64,000 bases of DNA. Origin: Streptomyces sp. NRRL F-5630. Lineage in GTDB: Bacteria; Actinomycetota; Actinomycetes; Streptomycetales; Streptomycetaceae. A model generated the notes under the pieces. It was not told where the DNA came from. It searched no databases and saw only the letters and a program-made list of their open reading frames with translations. The stretch spans positions 16,591 to 80,590 of the forward strand of contig NZ_JOGO01000026.1 in NCBI RefSeq assembly GCF_000719475.1, given 5' to 3'. Positions within the stretch are counted from its first letter, which is position 1. Each line of letters starts with the position of its first letter. The position numbers were made by a program, and so were the translations under genes. Shown piece after piece: positions 26,858 through 35,649 of the stretch.

Positions 26858-28057
26858 TTACGAGGGGCGCGCCAGTTCGGCTTCCACAAGATCCGCCGCC
26901 CGCTGGGACCCGTCCGTCGCTGCCCGCTTCTGCTGGTCGGCGCAGCGGGCGGCGACGGACGGGTCGTCGGCGAGGCGCTGGACGGCGGTGCGCAGCGCCG
27001 TGGGGCTAGCGTCGTCCGTGTCGAGACGTTCGGCGACGCCGAGGTCGACCAGCATGGCGGCATTGTCGAACTGGTCGCCGGCCTGCGGTACGCAGAGCAT
27101 CGGGGTGCCGGTGGCCAGCCCCTCCTGAGCACCGCCGGCACCGGCGTGGGTGACGAAGACATGGGCCTCCCGCAACACCCCGAGTTGCGGGACCCAGTGG
27201 CTGACTTCGACGTTGGCCGGCAGGGGACCGAGGTCCTCCGCGGTCACCTGCCTCCCCACCTGCAGCACGAGGTACCAGTCGGGCAGAGCGGCGAAGGCCC
27301 TGGCGCAGGCCCGGTAGAAGGCGGGTCGTTTCGTGAAGTTGGAGCCGAGTGAGACCAACGCGATGCGCCTGCCCACCGCTTCGTCGGGGCGCCTCCAGGT
27401 GTCGTGCTCCGCCCGGTCGCCCTGGCAGGGCCCGACGAAGCTGTAACGGCGGGTGTCCACACGGTCGGCGTGCGGCTGGAGAGCGGGATGGATCAGGACG
27501 AGCGCGCGCGGTGGGCGGCTCATGAAGGTGTCGGGGTCGACGCCTTCGAGACCGTTCGCGTCGAGCCAGGAACGCCACCGCGCGTAGTAGTCGCGTCCGC
27601 GCTCGGAGGACTTCAGTTCCCGGGCCAGCGCCGCGCCGACCTCGTCCTCGTACCCCTCCCACGGCACCAGCTGCGGGCAGAGCTGTACGTAGGGGATGGA
27701 CCTGCGGTGCGCCAGGACCTGTGCCGCCCAGCCGGAGAAGTCGCTGAGCACGAGGTCCGGAGCGTCCTGATGGAGCGTCTCGAGCTGCGGGAGGGCCTGG
27801 ATGGCGTCGCGGAGGAACAACTCGGCGACGTCGAGCCGGGTTTCGCCCCACTTCGCGGGGTCGTCCCCGGCCGCCGGCAGCGTCGACCTCCAGATGCGCG
27901 GCTCGGCGCCGGTGGAGCGCACTCTCTCGACGAAGTCCCCCTCGTCGGGAATGGCGTAGCTCACTCGATGGCCTCGGTGGACCAGCTCCCGCACGATTCC
28001 CAGGCTCGGATTCACATGCCCGTGGTGGGCGATGCTGACCATGGCGACGTGGCTCAT
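26858..28057 (-). CDS. Macrolide-family (MGT) glycosyltransferase
   Basis: A 399-aa GT-B, GT1-family glycosyltransferase like the macrolide-inactivating enzymes OleD, OleI and MgtA, which use UDP-glucose. Seen: the N-terminal acceptor domain with MVSIAHHGHVNPSLGIVREL, containing the catalytic His of this family, and the donor domain with VSLGSNFTKRPAFYRACARA, EVSHWVPQLGVLREAHVFVT and HAGAGGAQEGLATGTPMLCV, covering the UDP-binding PSPG-like region. ATG 28057 is chosen because it begins SHVAMVSIAHHGH as in homologues; the longer frame adds 13 residues. It stands alone, convergent with ridA and divergent from the FkbM gene. A self-protection or foreign-macrolide inactivation role is possible. 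Confidence 0.87.
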   Translation of the reverse strand: MSHVAMVSIAHHGHVNPSLGIVRELVHRGHRVSYAIPDEGDFVERVRSTGAEPRIWRSTLPAAGDDPAKWGETRLDVAELFLRDAIQALPQLETLHQDAPDLVLSDFSGWAAQVLAHRRSIPYVQLCPQLVPWEGYEDEVGAALARELKSSERGRDYYARWRSWLDANGLEGVDPDTFMSRPPRALVLIHPALQPHADRVDTRRYSFVGPCQGDRAEHDTWRRPDEAVGRRIALVSLGSNFTKRPAFYRACARAFAALPDWYLVLQVGRQVTAEDLGPLPANVEVSHWVPQLGVLREAHVFVTHAGAGGAQEGLATGTPMLCVPQAGDQFDNAAMLVDLGVAERLDTDDASPTALRTAVQRLADDPSVAARCADQQKRAATDGSQRAADLVEAELARPS

Positions 28058-28175
28058 GCTCCGGACGGTACTGGCGACGAGGTGTGCCGACAACAAGGGT
28101 TACACCAAAGGCGATTTGACGCACGAAGTGGGGTAGGTGCTACGGACGCCGTGAACCACGACCCAGGGAGCAGCA

Positions 28176-28955
28176 ATGGCCGACATTCGCCCCGTCCAGG
28201 TCGCCGAAGGGGTTCAAGTCTTCGCGCCCTACGCGGAAGGTGCGCTCTTCTCCGAGATGCACTTCATCTACAACGAGGTGTTCGTTGAACGCGACTACCT
28301 CCAGCACGGCATTCACCTTCCCGGATCCGCGCGCGTCGTGGATGTCGGGGCGAACGTGGGCATGTTCTCGCTCTTCGTCGTCGAGGAATGCCCGGATGCG
28401 CGCGTCCTGGCGCTCGAGCCCATCCCCGACATCCACCAGGCGCTCCTGCGGAACCTCAGCGGGTGCGGATCGGCTGATGTGAGCGTGGTGAGGGCAGCAC
28501 TGGGCCGGCGCCGAGAGGAGCGGGTTTCGTTCACCTACTTCCCGGCCTTGCCCGGAAACTCCACACGGCATCCGGAGGAGAAGGAGCTCAACAAGAGGTT
28601 GGTCGAGGAGCAGTTCGGCCCGGAAGCGGTGGAACGTGTCCTGGGCGCCGTCGAGGTGGAGGCGGACGTGCTCCGCTTGTCCGACGTGCTGCGCGAGTGG
28701 GAGCCCGAGGGGCCCATCGACCTGCTCAAGATCGACGTCGAGGGTTCGGAACTGGAGGTCCTGGAAGGCCTCGACGACTCGGACTGGCGACGGATCCGGC
28801 AGTGCGTGATCGAAGTACAGGACCTCGACGGTCGACTGGAAACCATCGTCAGCATGCTCGGCGCCCGAGGTTTCACGGTCGTGACCGAGCGCGCGGGCAA
28901 CATCCCGGACGTGTTGCGTCATTGGATGGTCTACGCCGTGGACGAGAAGGGGTGA
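28176..28955 (+). CDS. FkbM-family SAM-dependent methyltransferase
   Basis: A 259-aa methyltransferase. Motif I is ARVVDVGANVGMFSLFVVEE, followed by LALEPIPDIHQALLRNL, and the FkbM-type segment PIDLLKIDVEGSELEVLEGL. FkbM proteins O-methylate sugars, polyketides (FK506) or peptides. GGGAG lies 5 bases before the ATG. It is divergent from the glycosyltransferase gene at about 118 bp, so the two may share control. No pathway neighbours show what it methylates. It lies about 1 kb before the regulator that opens the NRPS cluster and could belong to that cluster, but nothing in the sequence proves it. Confidence 0.86.
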   Translation: MADIRPVQVAEGVQVFAPYAEGALFSEMHFIYNEVFVERDYLQHGIHLPGSARVVDVGANVGMFSLFVVEECPDARVLALEPIPDIHQALLRNLSGCGSADVSVVRAALGRRREERVSFTYFPALPGNSTRHPEEKELNKRLVEEQFGPEAVERVLGAVEVEADVLRLSDVLREWEPEGPIDLLKIDVEGSELEVLEGLDDSDWRRIRQCVIEVQDLDGRLETIVSMLGARGFTVVTERAGNIPDVLRHWMVYAVDEKG

Positions 28956-29502
28956 GTCCGTCGCCGTAGCCAGTCCGGTCAGAAGCCGCTTGCGGCGACC
29001 AGGGGTCGTCCAGGGGTGCGAGATCACCGACGAGTCTCGGCCCCGAGTCGGGCCAGCGGGCCCCCACCAGCGAGGTCAGGCAGCGGTAAGGGGTGAGGGG
29101 CTCCGCACGCGTCCACGCCGAGTCCGCGCTACCGCGCATCGCACTGGGGCGTGACGCCAACGGCCCTCACGTGTCCGGGACTTCGGGACTCCTAGGCGCC
29201 CAGCGGGCGTCGAACGCCGGACAGCCCAGTCCGGCATCTCACTCATCTGAGGACAACAGCCGACCGGTCACATTTGGGAAAAACCCTAGAATCATTCCGC
29301 GTTTGACAGAGAAACGGAGACATTCCGGCTCGCTCGGTACGGGGAAACGGGCTCTCTCGGCATCCTCGTCGGCGCCCCAACGCCCCGAGCAGCGCGTGAA
29401 CGGATTTCAGAACGGGCACGAACCGGGCAGCGCAGAAGGGCAAACGGACGCCGCCACCTCGGCCGTCCATCCCCAGGATTTTGGGCATAAGCACAGCATT
29501 GC

Positions 29503-29531
29503 TTGACCCCAGCGCGCACCATTCCTAGGCT
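29503..29531 (+). promoter_or_regulatory. Housekeeping-sigma-type promoter candidate
   Basis: TTGACC (29503-29508), a 17-bp spacer, then TAGGCT (29526-29531): a good match to actinomycete SigA/HrdB-type promoters. If active, the transcript would reach the LuxR-type gene at 30010 with a leader of about 470 nt or would express an undetected short RNA. Confidence 0.45.
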
Positions 29532-29760
29532 TCGAAGGTAACCAATCGGAGCGAAGCGACTACCCCACGCATTGGCGTTCGTTCCCATTCCCCCCGGCGG
29601 TGTGCAGTGGAGAAGAACGGTATCCGCTGGTGATCACCCGCCCCACATATGCCTCGCATCCTCACCGCAGCGCGCGCAGCTCCGGCTCGATCAGGGTGAC
29701 CTGACCCGGCCGCACGCGCCAACCCACGGATCGCAGCCGTCTCGGACGGCACTCCGTCCA

Positions 29761-29800
29761 TCCACCTTCACGACCGTCCGTTCACCTTCGCGACCGACCG
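29761..29800 (+). repeat. 20-bp imperfect tandem repeat
   Basis: Units 29761-29780 and 29781-29800 share 17 of 20 bases (core CACCTTC-CGACCG). A palindrome CGACCGGTCG (29795-29804) overlaps the second copy. Located about 210-250 bp before the regulator gene at 30010; function unknown. Confidence 0.5.
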
Positions 29801-30009
29801 GTCGCGCCCGAACCGTACGCCCGCGCACTGGACGCCCTCCCCTGATCCCCGGGCAGGTGCCCTCCCCCCTCCCCCGTGCCGTCCCGGCGCCCTGCCGCAC
29901 ACCATCCGTGCTTCAAAAGCGAGTTGCGCCCTGTCTGACCAGAGGCGGCTCCGTCCTGCGAAGCACCGCACCCCCCTGCGGCCGCCGACCCTCATGAAAG
30001 GCGTGTGCC

Positions 30010-32535
30010 ATGTCCACCCCCACGACTGTCACGTGCGACACCTGCGAAACCCCCCTGCCGCCCACCAAGCAGACCCGTACCTCGCAGGCCCGCGCCCGCT
30101 ACTGCTCCAACGCCTGCCGTCAACGCTCCTACCGGCTGCGGCAGAGGTCAGGTGCCATGGACACCGGGCTGAACGGCGAACTCCTGACCCAGCTCAGCAG
30201 CTTCGTCGGCCGCACCGACGAACTGGTGGAGCTGATCCGGCTGTTGCACGAGGTGCGGCTGCTGACGCTGACCGGGCCCGCCGGGGTGGGTAAGTCGCGG
30301 CTGGCCCTGGAGGTCGCCGGCCAGGAGGCACGCCGCCGCCGGAGCGAGGTCTCCGTGGTGAGGCTGGGAGCGGTCACCGACGCCGACGAGGCGCGCCGAC
30401 GGATACTCAACGCCCTCGGCGACGAACCGGACGGGGGAACCGCGGCAGCCTCGGCACCGGACCGGCTGCTCGTCCTGGACGACTGCGACCACGTGCTGTA
30501 CGCCTGCGGAACCGTACTGACGGAGTTGCTTCCCGGGCGACCGAGGCTGAGTGTCCTGGCCACGAGCAGGGAGCCGCTGCGACTTCCCGGCGAGGCGGTG
30601 TTCTCGGTGCACGGTCTGGCGCTCGGCGCACCCGAAGCCGTCACCTCGTTCACCGACAATCTGCGTTCGGACGCGGTCTCCCTCTTCATGGACCGCGCCC
30701 GCGCGGTCGCCCCGGACTTTCGGCTCAGCCGGGAGAACGCCGACGACGTGGCCGAGATCTGCGCGCGACTCGACGGGCTGCCGCTGCCCATCGAGATGGC
30801 CGCCCGGCTGGTCCGGGTCTTCCCTCCGGCCGAACTCCGCTCCAGGCTGCACGACCGGCTGGCGCTCCTGACGAACGGCTGGCGACTCGCCGAGGAACGT
30901 CATCAGAGTCTGCGCGCCGCGCTGGAGTGGGGGTACACACTGCTGCGGCCCGCGGAACAGGTTCTGCTGCGCAGGCTGTCGATCCTGCCGGGCGGTTTCG
31001 GCCTTGAGGCGGCCACGGCGGTCACCGCTGACCTGCCGGGGACAGCGGCCGCGCTGCCGGAACTTTTCATCGCCCTTGAGGCGAAGTCCGTCATCGTCCC
31101 GCATACGGGCACGAGCGGGGGGGAGCCCCGATTCCACATGCTGGAGTCCCTCCAGTGTTTCGGGCGGGAACTGCTTGTCGCCGAGGGTGAGGAGGCAGCG
31201 ACGTACGAGCGGCTGACGAGCTGGCTGACAACGATGTCCCTTCCTCTGCGGAGCGAGGCCGTGGTGCCGTTCGCCACGCTGGAGCGGCTGGCCGGGGAGC
31301 GCGTCAATCTGCTGCACGCCGTACGACGCCTCGGCGAGGGCTCCGACGAGCGCCAACTGCTGCTGACCGGTGCGCTGGCCGCGGTGGAGGGGGCACGGGG
31401 ACGGAACGCCGAGGTGGCCGGGCTCGTGGAGCATGCCCTGGAGGTGGCTACGCCGGACTCCGCGTACCGCAGCGTGGCGCTGGAGGCGACGGCCCTTGCC
31501 GCTCAGGGCTCCGAGCCCGACGCGGCGGCGCGGCGGCTCGACGCGGCCGTGCGGGAGGAACGACGGCGTGGCCCCTCGTCCTTGCTGGGGCGGTTGCTGT
31601 TCGTGCGAGGGACTCTGCGCCAGGCTCTGGACCAGCGCCGGGCGTCGGTCGACGACCTGGAGGAGTCCCTGGTGATCGGGTTGCGGTCCCGGCACGACAC
31701 CCTCGTGGCGTTGAGCCGGGGCGCTCTCGCCCGGCACCGCCTGGAGGACGGCGACCCGTCCACCGCCGAACGCGAACTCGGACTGGCCTTCACCGTGCTG
31801 CGCGACGGGGTGGCCCCGCAGTTACTGAGCGCCCTCTTGTCCACCGCCGGGTCACTGGCCCTGGAGAAGGGCGACCTGAAGCGGGCGGAGGAGCACTTCA
31901 CCGAGGCGCTGCGCTGCCGCGCGCATCACCATCGTGACGCGGCCCGAGCGCTGGAGGGACTGACGATCGTCGCCATCCGCGGACACCGGTTCGAGCGGGC
32001 CCTGCGGCTCCTGGGCGTGGCGGAGCGCGTACGCGAGGGGGCGTGCCCGGAGAGCGGCTGGTGGCGGTGGCAAGTCGGGCAGGCGCGTGAGACCGCGCTG
32101 CGGGCGGTGCCGGTGGGCCGGGCCGAGTCCTGGCTGAAGGCCGGCCGGGCGATGCCGTGGCGGCAGGCGCTGTGCCTGGCGCTCGGAAAGGACTCGGCCG
32201 AACCGCAGGACGAGGCGGCTTCCCATCCCCTGAGCAGGCGGGAGCGGGACGTGGCCGCGCTCGTCGTGGAGGGGCTGACCAACCGCCAGATCGCGGCGCG
32301 CATCCACGTGTCCGTGCGCACGGTGGAGACGCACATCCGGCACATCCGCACCACGCTGGGGTTGCGGTCCCGGGCCCACATCGCGGCGTGGGCCGCACAG
32401 CGGCGGACGGACGTCTCCGAGGCGTCCGTGCCGACAGCGACGGTGGCGCTGCGGCGGCTGCTCGATCCCCGGCAGGTGCTGCGAGGGCCGTCCGTCGGTG
32501 GCGGGTCTGTCACGCCCCAGTTGAGGGGCGCTTAG
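30010..32535 (+). CDS. Large LuxR-type regulator with zinc-ribbon-like N-terminus and NB-ARC-like ATPase
   Basis: An 841-aa regulator, probably the pathway-specific activator of the adjacent NRPS cluster. N-terminus: CDTCETPLPP (CxxC) and RYCSNACRQRSYRLRQR (CxxxC) within residues 9-46, a four-cysteine zinc-ribbon-like module. Next, an ATPase region like AfsR/NB-ARC proteins: SSFVGRTDELVELIRLL, P-loop TGPAGVGKSRLALEV, Walker B RLLVLDDCDHVL, and LDGLPLPIEMAARLV. A helical repeat region follows (about 430-690). The C-terminal LuxR helix-turn-helix is LSRRERDVAALVVEGLTNRQ followed by IAARIHVSVRTVETHIRHIR. No response-regulator domain is present. The start ATG 30010 gives the zinc-ribbon module; ATG 30157 would remove it. 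It converges on the PLP/ATP-grasp gene. Confidence 0.88.
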   Translation: MSTPTTVTCDTCETPLPPTKQTRTSQARARYCSNACRQRSYRLRQRSGAMDTGLNGELLTQLSSFVGRTDELVELIRLLHEVRLLTLTGPAGVGKSRLALEVAGQEARRRRSEVSVVRLGAVTDADEARRRILNALGDEPDGGTAAASAPDRLLVLDDCDHVLYACGTVLTELLPGRPRLSVLATSREPLRLPGEAVFSVHGLALGAPEAVTSFTDNLRSDAVSLFMDRARAVAPDFRLSRENADDVAEICARLDGLPLPIEMAARLVRVFPPAELRSRLHDRLALLTNGWRLAEERHQSLRAALEWGYTLLRPAEQVLLRRLSILPGGFGLEAATAVTADLPGTAAALPELFIALEAKSVIVPHTGTSGGEPRFHMLESLQCFGRELLVAEGEEAATYERLTSWLTTMSLPLRSEAVVPFATLERLAGERVNLLHAVRRLGEGSDERQLLLTGALAAVEGARGRNAEVAGLVEHALEVATPDSAYRSVALEATALAAQGSEPDAAARRLDAAVREERRRGPSSLLGRLLFVRGTLRQALDQRRASVDDLEESLVIGLRSRHDTLVALSRGALARHRLEDGDPSTAERELGLAFTVLRDGVAPQLLSALLSTAGSLALEKGDLKRAEEHFTEALRCRAHHHRDAARALEGLTIVAIRGHRFERALRLLGVAERVREGACPESGWWRWQVGQARETALRAVPVGRAESWLKAGRAMPWRQALCLALGKDSAEPQDEAASHPLSRRERDVAALVVEGLTNRQIAARIHVSVRTVETHIRHIRTTLGLRSRAHIAAWAAQRRTDVSEASVPTATVALRRLLDPRQVLRGPSVGGGSVTPQLRGA

Positions 32536-32605
32536 AGATCACCGGCCCTCCCCGAGGTCGTCCGCAGGGCAGCCTCACGGCGTCCGGGGGAGGGACTGAT
32601 ACCCC

Positions 32606-32653
32606 GACCACCGTGCCGCCGCTCGTACGAAGGTGAGCGGCGGCACGGTGGTC
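32606..32653. terminator. Bidirectional hairpin terminator after the LuxR-type gene
   Basis: Perfect 19-bp inverted repeat: arms 32606-32624 and 32635-32653 with a 10-base loop. It lies between the 3' ends of the regulator and the leftward PLP/ATP-grasp gene. Confidence 0.85.
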
Positions 32654-32759
32654 TGTGCGAAGGCGCGGCGCGTCCCCGGGTCCGGCGGCCCGTGGCCAGA
32701 GGGTCGGTGCGGTCTTCGCAGGCCGCGCCGCCGACCGGTCCCTCGACGGTGCGCGATCG

Positions 32760-34994
32760 TCACGGCAGCGGGGTGGTTTCCACCCTGATCAGCGCCGTCG
32801 CCCTGTCCAGGGCGGTCTCGACCTCCTGCGGGGTCGCTCCGACGGCGAGCACATGGCCCAGTCGGTCGTAGGCGTCCTGGGGCGGGCGGACCGCCCGGCC
32901 GGGGGCTCCGGTGACGACGACGGATTCGACGCCGGGCACGCTGGCGGCCTCGGCGGTACCGGTGACGCCGGTCAGCCGTCCGGTCCGCGTCGCCGTCAGG
33001 AACCGTATGCCTGCGTGGCGGGCACCCTCCGCGGTCCGTACGAGGGGGCGGCCTGTAGCGGCGCGGAGTTGCTGGTCGAGGAGGTCGATGCCGGTCGCGG
33101 CGCGGACGAGTTCGGGGATCATGCCCCCGGCCAGACGTCCGTTGACCTCGATGACGACGGGGCCGTCCGGTGTCAACCGGAGCTCGACGTGAGCGGGGCC
33201 GAGCGCGAAGCCGATCGCCTTCAGTGCCTGCCGCGCGCACTCCGCGAGCTCCGCCTCGGCCACCGGGGACAGGACGGCGGGGAACAGGTGCCCGGTCTCG
33301 ACGAAGTACGGCAGTGCGGTGGTGGTCCGCTGGGTCACTCCCACGCACGCTGCCTCGCCCTCGGCGCAGAACATCTCCACGCTGTACTCGGGCCCCTGCG
33401 CGAACTCCTCGACGAGCACCTTGCCCGCCCGTTGCTGGCCCCGGACGTTCTCGGTGGCGGCGAGGATGTGCGCGGCGTGGGCGAGGGCGCTCGCCTCGTC
33501 GGAGCACCAGCGCACGTCCTGCGAGCCGGAACCGTCGGCCGGTTTGACCACGCAGGGCAGTCCGACGCGGGCGAGGGCGTCGGCCACGGCTGCGGCCGAT
33601 TCGGCGACGGCGTAGGCGGGCTGCGGCACGCCCGCGTCGTCGAGGGCGGCGCGGCTCAGGGCCTTGTCGCGGCAGAGTGCGGCGGTCTCGGCGGCATGTC
33701 CGGGGCGCTCGAACGACCGGGCCAACGCCGCCGCCTGGGCGAGGTAGAAGTCGCTTGTGGTGGTGGCGCCCGCGAGGGTGCGTCCCGCGGCGGCCTCCTC
33801 GACGGCGGCGCGCAGGGCCGCCTCGTCCTCGGTGTCGCAGAGGACCGTGGGGCAGCCGGTGTCCTCCAGTCCCGCGTAGCGGGCGGGGTCCTTGGTCAGG
33901 AGGACCGGGGCGAGGCCGAGGCGGGTCGCCGTGCGCAGGGCCAGCATGCCGGTGCCGGTGGTGTTGGACTCGACGAAGACGAGTACGGGGCGGTTCTCGC
34001 GCGGGATCGCCGCGTAGGACCAGTGGTGCACGGTCGTGCCGAAGGCCACCTCCGAGGGGGAGGTGGCGAGGGGGCCGGTCGCCTCGTGGCGGTAGACGGT
34101 CTCGGCGTAGCGGTCCCCGCGGTCCGGCATGATGCCGACGAGCCGGGTTCCGGGCCGGGCGTGGGCCGCGAGGTGGGTGAGGACCCGGTAGACGGAGCCG
34201 GACGTGTTGCCGGCGAAGATCTTCTGTTCACTCGCGAGGCTCTGGGTGGCGTCGAACGCCTCGTCGTCGGAGAGCCAGTGGACCTCGTCGATGAGCCGGT
34301 AGTCGATGTTGTCGGGGTAGAGGCTGTTGCCGAGTCCGCTCTGTTTGCGGGTGGCGAGGTCGGGCTGGCCGAACAGCACGCTGCCGACGCAGTCGACGCC
34401 GACCACCTTCAGGTCGGGCAAGTGTTCCAGAAGTGCGGCGGACGTACCGCAGAGCGAGCCGCCACTGCCGACGGAGCCGACCAGGACGTCCACGGTGCCG
34501 AGGTCGTCCCGGAGTTCGTCGGCGAGGGTGCGGTAGGCGGCCGGGTTGTCCGGGTTGCTGTACTGCCGCGGCCACCAGGCACCCGGCAGGTCGCGCATCA
34601 GGGCGGCGAGGCGTTCGAGGCGGGCGCTCTGCCAGCCCTGGGCCGTCATCGCCTCCACGACGTGCACGCTGCACCCCATCGCCCGGAGCTTGGCCAGGGT
34701 GACGGGGTCGATGCGAGGGTCGGTGACGATGTGGACGGGGTGCCCGAGATAGGTACCGACCAGGGCAACACCGAGGGCCATGGTGCCGGAGGAACTCTCC
34801 ACGATGGGGGCGCCCTCGCGCAGGGCGCCGGTGCGGCGGGCCTCCAGGATGACGCGGCGGGCGACGCGGTCCTTCATGGCGTAGGGGTTGAGCAGTTCGA
34901 GTTTGGCGTAGACCTCGACTCCGTCTGCGGCGTCCACCCTCAGCCGGACGGCCGGGGTGTTGCCGATGGCGTCGACGAGGGTGTCGTGTCGCAT
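32760..34994 (-). CDS. Cysteine-synthase-like PLP enzyme fused to an ATP-grasp domain
   Basis: A 744-aa fusion. Residues about 1-310 are a fold-type II PLP enzyme: PLP lysine region KLELLNPYAMKDRVARR, VESSSGTMALGVALV, phosphate loop VGSVGSGGSLCGTSAAL. Residues about 340-744 are an ATP-grasp ligase-like domain: CRDKALSRAALDDAGVPQPA, PCVVKPADGSGSQDV, VLVEEFAQGPEYSVEMFC, and metal-ligand region GPVVIEVNGRLAGGMIPELV. Known relatives of the first part in pacidamycin- and friulimicin-type clusters make 2,3-diaminobutyrate from phosphothreonine together with a kinase and an argininosuccinate-lyase homologue, both present here at 37675-40064. The ATP-grasp part is not needed in that simple scheme and may ligate an amino acid. 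GAGGAG precedes ATG 34994. It follows mbtH by 97 bp. Confidence 0.85.
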   Translation of the reverse strand: MRHDTLVDAIGNTPAVRLRVDAADGVEVYAKLELLNPYAMKDRVARRVILEARRTGALREGAPIVESSSGTMALGVALVGTYLGHPVHIVTDPRIDPVTLAKLRAMGCSVHVVEAMTAQGWQSARLERLAALMRDLPGAWWPRQYSNPDNPAAYRTLADELRDDLGTVDVLVGSVGSGGSLCGTSAALLEHLPDLKVVGVDCVGSVLFGQPDLATRKQSGLGNSLYPDNIDYRLIDEVHWLSDDEAFDATQSLASEQKIFAGNTSGSVYRVLTHLAAHARPGTRLVGIMPDRGDRYAETVYRHEATGPLATSPSEVAFGTTVHHWSYAAIPRENRPVLVFVESNTTGTGMLALRTATRLGLAPVLLTKDPARYAGLEDTGCPTVLCDTEDEAALRAAVEEAAAGRTLAGATTTSDFYLAQAAALARSFERPGHAAETAALCRDKALSRAALDDAGVPQPAYAVAESAAAVADALARVGLPCVVKPADGSGSQDVRWCSDEASALAHAAHILAATENVRGQQRAGKVLVEEFAQGPEYSVEMFCAEGEAACVGVTQRTTTALPYFVETGHLFPAVLSPVAEAELAECARQALKAIGFALGPAHVELRLTPDGPVVIEVNGRLAGGMIPELVRAATGIDLLDQQLRAATGRPLVRTAEGARHAGIRFLTATRTGRLTGVTGTAEAASVPGVESVVVTGAPGRAVRPPQDAYDRLGHVLAVGATPQEVETALDRATALIRVETTPLP

Positions 34995-35091
34995 GCGCGC
35001 TCCTCGGGGAAGGTGCCTCGGTGGGAGTGCGGGCCGGACGCCGGTGGGCCGGGGCATCTTCTGGCGATGGCCGGGAGAGAGGGGCCCGGGC

Positions 35092-35307
35092 TCAGCCGTC
35101 CATGGCCTCGATCAGGCTCTTGGGCCGCAGGTCGGTCCAGTTCTTCTCGATGTAGGCCAGGCACGCCTCGCGGCTGTCCTTGTCGTGTGCGACGGTCCAG
35201 CCGTCCGGGACGTCCGCGAACGCGGGCCACAGCGAGTGCTGGCCCTCGTCGTTGACGAGGACCTGGAAGGTGGCGTCCGGGTCGTCGAACGGGTTCACCT
35301 GTCCCAC
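35092..35307 (-). CDS. MbtH-like protein
   Basis: A 71-aa MbtH-family protein, a small partner that binds and activates or stabilises NRPS adenylation domains. The family signature is complete: [33 protein letters not shown] and the C-terminal [14 protein letters not shown], with the conserved Ser, Leu, Pro and Trp residues. GTG 35307 has AAGGA 3 bases upstream; GTG 35298 (giving the usual beginning at NPFDD) is a good alternative. It is the first gene of a leftward pair with the PLP/ATP-grasp gene. Its presence supports functional adenylation domains in this cluster. Confidence 0.95.
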   Translation of the reverse strand: MGQVNPFDDPDATFQVLVNDEGQHSLWPAFADVPDGWTVAHDKDSREACLAYIEKNWTDLRPKSLIEAMDG

Positions 35308-35649
35308 CGTCCTTTTTGGTGTCGTGGCACGGTGGTCCTTCCACCGTCAGGCCCTCATTCTCACGGCGGGTCCGGGGCCGGTCCTCGGTGGGACCCACCG
35401 TTACGGCGCGGTGGGCGGAAGCGGATTTTGTCGTGGGCCCGCGGTGCGGTCTTCTTCGCTCGCAGGGCTGCCGGAACGGGCCGGAGTATGTCTAGTCTTG
35501 CGGCACTCACGCAGCCGGGCCGTTCGCCTGTTGACTGCCGGCTCCGCTCGCGCACCCCGCGGGCCGGGCCCCGCTTCCCCCTTCGCCGGCGTCGGCCGGC
35601 TCCCCCTGGCGCGGAGCGCCGAGCGCCACCATGACCGGAAGGACACGGC
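35308..35649. promoter_or_regulatory. Divergent control region between mbtH and the SnoaL-like gene
   Basis: About 340 bp without a supported gene. Short inverted pieces such as CCACCGT/ACGGTGG recur around 35326-35405 and could be regulator sites, but no clear promoter or long palindrome was fixed. It should contain promoters for the leftward mbtH pair and the rightward SnoaL-halogenase pair. Confidence 0.35.

Larger units (their letters stand above)
28956..30009. other. Gene-free region of about 1.05 kb before the cluster regulator
   Basis: Open frames here have no recognisable protein features and odd Arg/Pro/Ser-rich composition, so I call none. The stretch around 29220-29620 is less GC-rich than the surroundings and contains a promoter-like pair (29503-29531). 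A 20-bp imperfect tandem repeat sits at 29761-29800. A regulatory or small-RNA role is possible but not shown. Confidence 0.4.

Noticed and set aside
29572..29997. 141-aa rightward open frame before the LuxR-type gene
   Set aside because: Pro/Arg/Thr-rich with no domain; codon use does not resemble neighbouring genes.
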